IMG/VR virus record: IMGVR_UViG_3300043172_000501
Location: 1 to 64,000 of that record
Origin: a virus
Direction: 5' to 3' (one strand)
DNA length: 64,000 nucleotides
Positions 57,236-64,000 of the stretch are shown here, piece by piece. The first letter of the stretch is position 1; each line of letters opens with the position of its first letter. The notes beneath the pieces were generated by a model that ran no database searches, was not told the origin of the DNA, and saw nothing but the letters and a program-made list of their open reading frames with translations. The position numbers were made by a program, and so were the translations under genes.

Positions 57236-57478
57236 ATGAAAGTAGATTGCCCAATTTGTAACAGTGAGATGACCGTAAGAGATACCAGCGATTCGCTGAA
57301 TAAAACAGTCTATCTAACAGCCAAATGTAATTGTTCAAAAACAATTGAAGCGGTAGGCAGAACTGCGCCAGAAGCTCTAAGTGATCTTATGAGACAAGCT
57401 CAGACGTCTAACTCCAGTCCTCTTAAAATGACCTATACGGGGCGTATTCAAAACGCCCACTACTCTTACCCGGGATAA
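57236..57478 (+). CDS. Small zinc-ribbon protein (80 aa)
   Basis: DCPICNSEM and KCNCSKTI give a small ribbon in the first 40 residues. GGAGGGAC precedes the ATG. An RNA hairpin GGGCGT-ATTCAAA-ACGCCC lies in its last codons. Function unknown. Confidence 0.6.
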   Translation: MKVDCPICNSEMTVRDTSDSLNKTVYLTAKCNCSKTIEAVGRTAPEALSDLMRQAQTSNSSPLKMTYTGRIQNAHYSYPG

Positions 57479-57488
57479 AAAGAAAACG

Positions 57489-59108
57489 ATGGCTACCACT
57501 AAAGAGATTGAAAAACTCGGTAAAGATAGAGTCCACACAAGATGGCATGCCACTAAAAAACATTTGATGACCCCCGACGACCTAGTAGGTCCTGACCAGG
57601 TAGAACCAGAAAAAAGAAAACGTGAACTACAGTTTAGAATGCAAGCTCTGCAAGAATTGCAACTAAGAAAAGCCCGGAGAAGTTTCCCAGCGTTTATGGA
57701 ATATTGTTTCGTCGACCCAGGGACAGGTAAAGCATTCGGGCAACAATGGTTCCATGATGAATGGTCAGACGCGATGGATACTGAAAATCGTTTGATTATT
57801 TGCGCCCCTCGTGACCATGGCAAAACCTCACAAATAATTGGACGAGTAATTTATGAATTAGGAAGAGATCCTAACTTGAGAATAAAGATTGCCTGTGCGT
57901 CTGATGGTAGAGCAAAAGAGAGACTGTTTGAGGTAAGTCAAAATATCCTATACAACGCAAGGGTAAAAGAAGTCTTTCCTCACATGGAGCCAGACCCCGA
58001 CGCTCAGTGGAATGTTCATAAGGTCCACGTTAGAAGAGATGCAAAACATCGTGACGCTTCAATCGAAGCTCTAGGAATTACTTCGACAGCAACCGGTGGT
58101 AGATGTGACCTACTGATAGCAGACGATGTAGTAGACAGAAGAAATGCTTTATCATTTCCTGCCCTACGAGAACAAATTAAAATGGCATGGTTAGCTGACT
58201 GGACAAACCTACTTGAGCCAGATTCTAAAGTTTGGGCAATCTGTACACTATGGCATAAAGATGATTTGAACCACATGTTGATGGACAACCCAGCCTACAC
58301 TACTCTGTTCTACGCCATCCCACCAGATTTCGGGAGCATGTGGACTGACAAATGGCCCGAGCATGAATTAAGAATGAGGCATAGGGAAATTGGTACCGTC
58401 GAGTTCAACAGGGGATTTCGTAATCAAGCAGTTGATACTGAGTCCCAGATGGTTCAAGAGTCATGGCTACATTACAAAGATTTGAATACCGACCCTGAGT
58501 TTAATGAACGGTTACCATTTATGGAATTTTTCACGAGCTATGATACAGCAGGCAGTCCGACCGGTTCAGCAAGTCAAGATTATTCATCAGCCTGTATCAT
58601 CGCAGTGGATATTGAACGCAAGAAAATATATGTGGTAGATGCTTGGCACCAAAGACTGACAATTAAAAAAATGGCATCGATAGTGAAGAAAGAAGCTGCA
58701 AAGTATTTTCCATTCAGGATACTGATTGAAAAGATTGGACAATCATCACTAGATGAATGGGTATTGAATGATTATCCAGAACTAACAGGCACAGTCGAAG
58801 TAACAAAACCGAGGGTCAATAAAGCCATACGACTATTAGCAGTTACGCCCTTGTTAGAAATGGGCAATGTTATATTTGATAAACATCTGGACCCTAATAA
58901 TTCACAATGGGAACCAGGCAGAGGATCTTTGATTCTTGAGCTAATGGACTTCCCTTTTTCAAAGCATGATGATATGGTTGATGCATTCTCGCAAGCATTA
59001 GATGGAGCCCGGAGATACTTTCTTGACGCTTGGGCATCTAAAGGCGAAAATGAAGTTGATATTTCTGTTGGTTTAGCAGAAGCAGATGACAGTCCATATT
59101 TATTTTAG
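57489..59108 (+). CDS. terL: Large terminase subunit
   Basis: 539 residues. ATPase: CAPRDHGKTSQ as Walker A (about residue 105), CDLLIADDVVD as Walker B (about 207), and an AICTLWHKDDL coupling segment. Nuclease: FFTSYDTAGS (about 350) and DYSSACIIAVDIE, with a final HDDMVDAFSQAL (about 492). It translocates DNA into proheads and cuts the concatemer. No small-terminase gene is directly upstream. Confidence 0.92.
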   Translation: MATTKEIEKLGKDRVHTRWHATKKHLMTPDDLVGPDQVEPEKRKRELQFRMQALQELQLRKARRSFPAFMEYCFVDPGTGKAFGQQWFHDEWSDAMDTENRLIICAPRDHGKTSQIIGRVIYELGRDPNLRIKIACASDGRAKERLFEVSQNILYNARVKEVFPHMEPDPDAQWNVHKVHVRRDAKHRDASIEALGITSTATGGRCDLLIADDVVDRRNALSFPALREQIKMAWLADWTNLLEPDSKVWAICTLWHKDDLNHMLMDNPAYTTLFYAIPPDFGSMWTDKWPEHELRMRHREIGTVEFNRGFRNQAVDTESQMVQESWLHYKDLNTDPEFNERLPFMEFFTSYDTAGSPTGSASQDYSSACIIAVDIERKKIYVVDAWHQRLTIKKMASIVKKEAAKYFPFRILIEKIGQSSLDEWVLNDYPELTGTVEVTKPRVNKAIRLLAVTPLLEMGNVIFDKHLDPNNSQWEPGRGSLILELMDFPFSKHDDMVDAFSQALDGARRYFLDAWASKGENEVDISVGLAEADDSPYLF

Positions 59109-59115
59109 GAGAAAC

Positions 59116-59535
59116 ATGGAAGTTTATATCGCACTACAAGAGAACAATATCTACGCTTATGACAAAGAATGGATTAAAGTATTTCCTTTATTTCTACCTG
59201 TCCATTTATTCGGTGGAACCGAAATGATAATCGTCGATAAAGAATGCGAAGTAGTTGACAGCGGAATACTCGTTCGAATGCACAGTCCTTACTATCCACC
59301 AATGACTTGCCTTGTCACAACCAACACTTTAGCATCATTAGAAAAAAGAAAATCAACCGTAGAAAAAATAACCAGGGATAAATCTCAAGTGTGTACGCAC
59401 TCGATAGACGGGGCAGAACATAGGCGAAACACATGCCCATCCTGCTTTCAGTTTCTCTGGACTAAAAAAGCAAAACAGGCAAACATCAAACATGAATGTC
59501 TACAGGTAAAAGGAAAACCACTATGGATGAAATAA
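59116..59535 (+). CDS. Hypothetical protein with C-terminal Cys-rich segment (139 aa)
   Basis: The ATG at 59116 after TTAGGAG is chosen over an in-frame ATG at 59086. Beta-rich N-terminal 90 residues, then CTHSIDGAEHRRNTCPSC, a likely zinc site. Between terminase and portal. Function unknown. Confidence 0.6.
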   Translation: MEVYIALQENNIYAYDKEWIKVFPLFLPVHLFGGTEMIIVDKECEVVDSGILVRMHSPYYPPMTCLVTTNTLASLEKRKSTVEKITRDKSQVCTHSIDGAEHRRNTCPSCFQFLWTKKAKQANIKHECLQVKGKPLWMK

Positions 59536-59939
59536 AATCAAATGCACCACGCTTAAGACTGAAGGCAGATATTGACTTTACTAAAGCTAATCCTCTCTGC
59601 ATGAAATGTAGAGGGACTGGAATGTCAGGGCATAAAAAAATCGACAACCCAGAAAGTCCAAGCGAGAAGGTAGATATACCAATTATCTGTACTTGCTTGA
59701 CTAGATCAGGTGGCGTTAAAGAAGATGCTATGGATAGAATTATGAAAGAAGTTGATGAGCAACTTGACACAGGAATGTTTGCTGGACAACTAGCCAAAGA
59801 TATTCAGAACCTACCAGCCGACGCAAGAGTTAAAGCAATCAACTCATTGAATGAACAATTAAAAGATACAAAAAAAGAACCAAGAGTTTTAAAAGCAATA
59901 CAAGAAACTTTAGATATCTTGAAAAAGGAGAGTAACTAA
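59523..59939 (+). CDS. Hypothetical protein, zinc knuckle plus helical tail (138 aa)
   Basis: The ATG at 59523 has AAAAGGAAAA upstream; an ATG at 59496 lacks a site. CMKCRGTGMSG ... ICTCLTRSG is a DnaJ-type or ribbon-like knuckle; the rest is helical. TAATG coupling to the next gene. Function unknown. Confidence 0.55.
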   Translation: MDEIKSNAPRLRLKADIDFTKANPLCMKCRGTGMSGHKKIDNPESPSEKVDIPIICTCLTRSGGVKEDAMDRIMKEVDEQLDTGMFAGQLAKDIQNLPADARVKAINSLNEQLKDTKKEPRVLKAIQETLDILKKESN

Positions 59940-60253
59940 TGTCATCATTTCCAGAAAATAAAATTGTCGAATTACCACAAGAAGTATTAGGTACAGTAGA
60001 CACAGGCATAGTCCCTATTGACTTAAACCAAATGTCAGATAAAGGCTTTGAATATTTCAAAGGAACCGGCGCCGCATTTACCGCTACACTTCAAGGATCA
60101 GTTGCCGGCAAAGTTTGGACAGAGATCGATGATCTTACTTCTACAGCTCAAGGAGCAATTCCCGCACAATACAATTACGCCCGTGTTAATATCACAGTGG
60201 CTGATCTTCTAGGAACTGACACTACATTATATGTTTGTGGCAAGGTTCTATAA
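59939..60253 (+). CDS. Small beta-rich virion-associated candidate (104 aa)
   Basis: Soluble beta-rich product (GAAFTATLQGSVAGKVWTEI) resembling small virion or decoration proteins, immediately before the portal gene and overlapping it by 1 bp. Assignment by context. Confidence 0.5.
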   Translation: MSSFPENKIVELPQEVLGTVDTGIVPIDLNQMSDKGFEYFKGTGAAFTATLQGSVAGKVWTEIDDLTSTAQGAIPAQYNYARVNITVADLLGTDTTLYVCGKVL

Positions 60254-62346
60254 TGCCCGCTAAAAAAAAGGCTACCAAAGAGGTAGAAATAAAGTTTGGT
60301 AAAGAGTCTATTCCCGACCAGGTTAATAAAGAATTACCCGTGGCAACAAGTGTAATGAAACTCATGGCAAAAGGACGAGCCCTAGCCGGTGACGAGGTTG
60401 AAGAATCCCAAGCCCTGGGTAGCCTAGCTCAAGCGAATGAGCAATGGGGAAAGCTCGGAGCAGTCGTTCCACCCTATGACCCTGAGTCATTATTGAATTA
60501 CATTGAACTTACTCCACACCTTCAGCCTTGCATTGAATCTATGTCACAAAATATTGACGGCTACGGATACCAACCAGTATTAGTTGAACCATGGATGGAC
60601 AATATAGAAACGACCGACGCAGAGAAAGCTATTGCAGAAGCTCTATTCATTGAAGATTGGGTATCATCAGAAGAAGAAGCTCTCACTGCAGAAACTGAAG
60701 TCGAAGAATTAAAATCAGAAATTGCCCAGTTAAAGAAGGCTAAGAAGCCACGGAAGTTATCTCAAGCTGTTGCAAGATTAAAAGAATTAGAAGATCAACT
60801 TGCTGAACCTAAGCCAGAACCACCTAGTCCTGTATCGCCAGAAGACTTAGAGGAGGACATGGACGATGAAGAGGAAAACGAGATTGATGCGGAATACAGG
60901 CAACGTGTGGCAGAAGAGCAAGAAAAACTTACGACACAAATCAAGCGAGAGAGATTCATGTTCGATGCCTGGTTTAAAAACTGTTGTTCAGAATCATCAT
61001 TCACTAAGCTGCGAAAAAATATGCGAGAAGACTACGAAGCACATGGATGGGGATGCATCGAGTTCAGACGTGACGGCTACGGAAGATTGAAAAGACTTAG
61101 TTATGTTCCAGCATACACAGTCCGTCCAATGCAATCAGAAGGCGAAGTGGTCGAAGTAGCAGAAGATGACGCCATCACACCACTATCAGAAAACAGAGAA
61201 GTAATAGTCAAACGACGCTTCAGGATTTTCGTTCAGATAGTTGGCAGTAAAAAAGTTTATTACAAATCACCTGGCGACCCTCGTGTCATCTCACGCACTA
61301 CCGGCAAATCTTATGACTCAGTGCAATCTCTAACACGATCTAAAGAGTCTAATAAGAACCCAGGAGAAGGTAAGAAGGCTGTACCAGCTAATGAATTACT
61401 CTGGATAGCACAACACGATCCAAAGACACCCTGTCCACCACCAAGATGGATTGGAAATCTCTTGGCAGTGCTAGGCGTTAGAGAAGCCGACGAAACTAAT
61501 TATTTCTATCTTGCAGATAACGCTATTCCTTCAGGGATTTTATTTGTCCATGGCGGAACAGTTCCCAAGGCTACTAAAGAACGATTAGAAAAAAGAATCA
61601 AGCATGAGATAGGCGGAGCTGAGAACTCAGGAAAGATACTGATAGTAGAAGCTAAACCGGGCGGGACATCTAATCCAAACGAAAAGACCATGCAACCGTC
61701 CTTAACTTTTCAATCATTGAGAGACACTGGAAACAGTGATGCACTCTTCACTGAATACGATAAAAGAAGTGCAGACCGTATAGGGGCATCATTCAGATTA
61801 CCACCAATGCTTAGAGGTTACACCCCGTCATCAATGAACAGAGCTACAGCCCTTGCGTCTCTTGGGTTTGCCGAGCAACAAGTATTTGAACCAGAACGAC
61901 AAGACTTTGATTGGCTTATGAATAAATATGTACTGCCAGAAATCAATATAAAACTTTGGAAATTTCAGTCCAATTCACCACCAACACGCTCCGCAGAAGA
62001 CATCGGAAAACTTGTTCAAGCAACAGCTCCTCAAGGCGGTTTAATACCAGCTGAAATAAGAGAACTACTTGCAGATGTTCTAAACAGACCACTCAAAACT
62101 ATCAATGAGCCGTGGACACAACAACCAATGCCATTGACATTATCTGGCGGAGGCGGGGCTGTCCCAGGGGCTGGTGGAGACGCAGACATAAATGAGAGGC
62201 TTCTAGCTATTGAAAATACAATTGCCCAAGTGGTCACTGAAGAACTAAGACAAGCTGGGCTTGACCTAGAAGTAACAACAGGATTTGTAGACTCAGGAGA
62301 TGCCGATTTCGGTAGTGACGGTGATGACAATGAAGAAAAAAGTTGA
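60253..62346 (+). CDS. Portal protein
   Basis: 697 residues. An in-frame ATG at 60235 is upstream, but 60253 overlaps the previous stop. An N-terminal extension, a highly charged helical insert (about residues 140-235, with Glu/Lys-rich coil), then the portal core with WGCIEFRRDGYGRLKRLSYV, RWIGNLLAVLGV, YFYLADNAIPSGIL and SFRLPPMLRGYTPSSMNRAT. These are the landmarks of Caudoviricetes portal proteins. It forms the dodecameric DNA gate and terminase dock. The long acidic/basic insert is larger than usual. Confidence 0.88.
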   Translation: MPAKKKATKEVEIKFGKESIPDQVNKELPVATSVMKLMAKGRALAGDEVEESQALGSLAQANEQWGKLGAVVPPYDPESLLNYIELTPHLQPCIESMSQNIDGYGYQPVLVEPWMDNIETTDAEKAIAEALFIEDWVSSEEEALTAETEVEELKSEIAQLKKAKKPRKLSQAVARLKELEDQLAEPKPEPPSPVSPEDLEEDMDDEEENEIDAEYRQRVAEEQEKLTTQIKRERFMFDAWFKNCCSESSFTKLRKNMREDYEAHGWGCIEFRRDGYGRLKRLSYVPAYTVRPMQSEGEVVEVAEDDAITPLSENREVIVKRRFRIFVQIVGSKKVYYKSPGDPRVISRTTGKSYDSVQSLTRSKESNKNPGEGKKAVPANELLWIAQHDPKTPCPPPRWIGNLLAVLGVREADETNYFYLADNAIPSGILFVHGGTVPKATKERLEKRIKHEIGGAENSGKILIVEAKPGGTSNPNEKTMQPSLTFQSLRDTGNSDALFTEYDKRSADRIGASFRLPPMLRGYTPSSMNRATALASLGFAEQQVFEPERQDFDWLMNKYVLPEINIKLWKFQSNSPPTRSAEDIGKLVQATAPQGGLIPAEIRELLADVLNRPLKTINEPWTQQPMPLTLSGGGGAVPGAGGDADINERLLAIENTIAQVVTEELRQAGLDLEVTTGFVDSGDADFGSDGDDNEEKS

Positions 62347-62536
62347 ACAACCTAGACCACAATTAGGACAAACATGGATACTAAAGAGAGACGAGTGGAG
62401 TCCATTTGAAGAAGTCGTGGTTGATAAAGTTGGATTATTCGGAGATGTATTCGCCAAGAATAAAAACGGAACACAAGTATGCATGACACAAAACAATTTC
62501 ACCAACGAGTATCGTCCGAAAGGAAAAGATGACTGA
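62330..62536 (+). CDS. Small hypothetical protein (68 aa)
   Basis: The ATG at 62330 overlaps the end of the portal gene in another frame. Beta-rich (LFGDVFAKNKNGTQVCM). Overlaps the next gene by 8 bp. Function unknown. Confidence 0.5.
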   Translation: MKKKVEQPRPQLGQTWILKRDEWSPFEEVVVDKVGLFGDVFAKNKNGTQVCMTQNNFTNEYRPKGKDD

Positions 62537-62918
62537 TAAATGGTATGAAGGACCGTGGAAAGTAATACCCGAAACATCTATGACACAGAGGGCAAGACTT
62601 AAACCCGGCGAGATAATGAAACATAAATCAGGGACAGTCCTACTCAATTGTCCAGCGTGTAACTCATTACAATTCGCCAAAGCCTCAGTCATTAGTTCTG
62701 ACATCTTGCCATCATTAGACAGGGCGATTCAATGTGGATCTGGCTTTTGTAAACGATGTGGTGTATGGTTCAGAATAATAGATGGTAAAACTATTGAACA
62801 AGAAAAGCAAAACCCTAAAACTATACCACTACCAAAGATATTAGTTGACGCAGGCGTTACAAAACAAAAGAGTCTAGCTGAAGAGATACGCAAAATAAGA
62901 AAACAACGAGGAGAATAA
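62529..62918 (+). CDS. Zinc-ribbon hypothetical protein (129 aa)
   Basis: LNCPACNSLQFA ... CGSGFCKRCGVWF gives four or more cysteines of a zinc ribbon; the C-terminus is basic and helical (LAEEIRKIRKQRGE). Between portal and head-morphogenesis genes. Function unknown. Confidence 0.6.
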   Translation: MTDKWYEGPWKVIPETSMTQRARLKPGEIMKHKSGTVLLNCPACNSLQFAKASVISSDILPSLDRAIQCGSGFCKRCGVWFRIIDGKTIEQEKQNPKTIPLPKILVDAGVTKQKSLAEEIRKIRKQRGE

Positions 62919-62919
62919 A

Positions 62920-64000
62920 TTGCTGCTACCATGTTCCGCTAAAGAAGATGGTTATGCTTCACTATTTCCACATGTAGATTTTGGAAATGATTTAGCATTA
63001 GCCTTATATCGAGTAGGGATAAGAGCCAGTCACTCACCCGTGGCAGTCTCAGGATACGGAATGATTATTGTTAACTCTCGTGAGTGTAAGATGCTCACAT
63101 CCTACTCAATAAATGGCGCACGAATAGAAGCAATCAAAACATCAGGAGGCAAACCGTTCGTTTTAACACGGGCGATTGCAAGAGGAAAAGTGACACTACA
63201 TGAGAGATTAGAAAGTGTACACTTCGTCTCATTATCAGTCCTTAATAAATTAGATGAGGTAAAACTGATTGCACCAAACGGCGTATTACTCGAAAAAGCA
63301 AAAGATATTTTTGATAAAAAAGACATCAGGACAATCTCAAATACACTCGCCGGCAGACTACGTGGAGTAGATAAGAAGTTCATAAAACCTCACATGGACA
63401 AACTACTTAAACAACTAGTTGACGAGCCCTGGGAGAATCTGAATAAAAAAGATAGAGCCAAGGTATTTAAAAAACTAAATACACGAATGAAAGCCCTTGC
63501 TACTGAAAAGCTTTTGCCTATGTGGGAAAAAGAATTAAAAACCACAGTAGAAGTCGTCGGCAATAAAACTAAAAAACAAGTAACAGATAAGTTTTTCCCA
63601 CGCATAGGCACATCTTTTGACAGGGACGAAAAGAAAGCTCTTCAACAAATCGGTACACAACAAGGATGGTTTTTACGAGGCGCACAAGGTGAAGTATCCC
63701 AACGCATCACTAACAAAGGGCGCAAGATAGTTGAAGATGGACTATCAATGGGACTAGGTAGAAAAGAAATCGGCAAAAGATTAAAAGATAATTTGCCAAC
63801 TATGTGGGATAAATATGGAGACAACTACGCCAATGTAGTCGCATCTAACGCTGTGGTACGTGCTAGGTCGTTCTCTCAGCTTTCTACCTATCAAGATGCC
63901 GGCATTGAACTGATGGAAGTTATCGCCATCCTAGACGAGCGAACAAGTGATGTTTGCAGATACATGGATGGTCAAGTAATCAGCGTGAATGAGAGTATGA
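62920..64000 (+). CDS. SPP1 gp7/Mu F-like head morphogenesis protein, 3' partial, TTG start
   Basis: The open frame runs off the right edge. TTG at 62920 with CGAGGAG 7 bp upstream gives the start LLPCSAKEDGYASLF; no good ATG occurs before residue 50. The visible 360 residues end with ASNAVVRARSFSQLSTYQDA and VIAILDERTSDVCRYMDGQV, the conserved C-terminal signature of phage Mu gpF/SPP1 gp7 minor head proteins (DERTxxxCxxxdG). It lies after the portal gene, as expected. Presumably enters the head with the DNA. Confidence 0.8.
   Translation, partial: MLLPCSAKEDGYASLFPHVDFGNDLALALYRVGIRASHSPVAVSGYGMIIVNSRECKMLTSYSINGARIEAIKTSGGKPFVLTRAIARGKVTLHERLESVHFVSLSVLNKLDEVKLIAPNGVLLEKAKDIFDKKDIRTISNTLAGRLRGVDKKFIKPHMDKLLKQLVDEPWENLNKKDRAKVFKKLNTRMKALATEKLLPMWEKELKTTVEVVGNKTKKQVTDKFFPRIGTSFDRDEKKALQQIGTQQGWFLRGAQGEVSQRITNKGRKIVEDGLSMGLGRKEIGKRLKDNLPTMWDKYGDNYANVVASNAVVRARSFSQLSTYQDAGIELMEVIAILDERTSDVCRYMDGQVISVNESM

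Noticed and set aside
57436-57460. Terminator at the hairpin before the terminase gene
   Set aside because: GGGCGT-ATTCAAA-ACGCCC is inside coding sequence and followed by ACTACTCTTACC, not a T-run.

Overview
This window is a continuous segment of a tailed double-stranded DNA phage genome (Caudoviricetes). About 112 genes are called, all on the + strand, tightly packed and often overlapping by 1 to 14 bases (ATGA or TAATG junctions). The sequence is AT-rich. Most starts have AGGAG-type ribosome binding sites. A gpI-like baseplate protein suggests a contractile tail. A spanin-like pair, a soluble lytic transglycosylase fold and an exported lipoprotein suggest a Gram-negative host. The Asp/Thr/Ser-rich linker and DUF1566-like C-terminus of the lipoprotein resemble lipoproteins of Myxococcota and relatives, but this is only a weak hint about the host. 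No integrase, DNA polymerase, major capsid or complete tRNA gene is visible, so the window is a part of a larger genome and no lifestyle call is made.

Layout. 1-6.8 kb: end of the late (tail) operon, with a fibre-like protein, a gpI-like baseplate protein, a 915-residue fibre/baseplate protein and a membrane coiled-coil protein. 6.8-7.3 kb: 450 bp regulatory gap with an extended -10 promoter. 7.3-22 kb: early region with a RadC-like JAMM protein, several unknown proteins, a MoxR ATPase/VWA pair, a Lar-like zinc ribbon, an XRE regulator, YqaJ exonuclease, RecT, a replisome-organiser-like protein and DnaB helicase. Five gaps here hold strongly folded RNA leaders. 22.3-27.4 kb: a caspase-fold-like protein followed by a lysis-type cassette (transglycosylase, holin-like, i-spanin-like and an overlapping exported partner). 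28.5-36.0 kb: a translationally coupled 7-deazaguanine DNA-modification island (QueD, QueE, FolE, a second T-fold protein, radical SAM/SPASM, P-loop kinase, glycosyltransferase, DpdA-like transglycosylase, two ParB-like proteins) without QueC. 36-48.5 kb: metalloprotease-like membrane protein, SSB, Dam-type methyltransferase, HNH endonuclease and many small accessory genes. 48.5-56 kb: an intergenic complex with direct repeats, a strong promoter, a 6-codon leader ORF and a tRNA-like minihelix; a lipoprotein gene overprinted on another gene; two stand-alone promoter-terminator units that look like small RNAs. 56.3-64 kb: RuvC-like nuclease, large terminase, portal and an SPP1 gp7-like head morphogenesis protein cut by the right edge.

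How it works together (inference). YqaJ/RecT/SSB/DnaB form the replication-recombination core. FolE, QueD and QueE would make 7-carboxy-7-deazaguanine from GTP, and the DpdA-like enzyme would insert a deazaguanine base into DNA to resist restriction. The coupled kinase, radical SAM enzyme and glycosyltransferase suggest a further, possibly undescribed, decoration of that base. Three unrelated early proteins share one C-terminal module of about 65 residues, which suggests a common docking partner.
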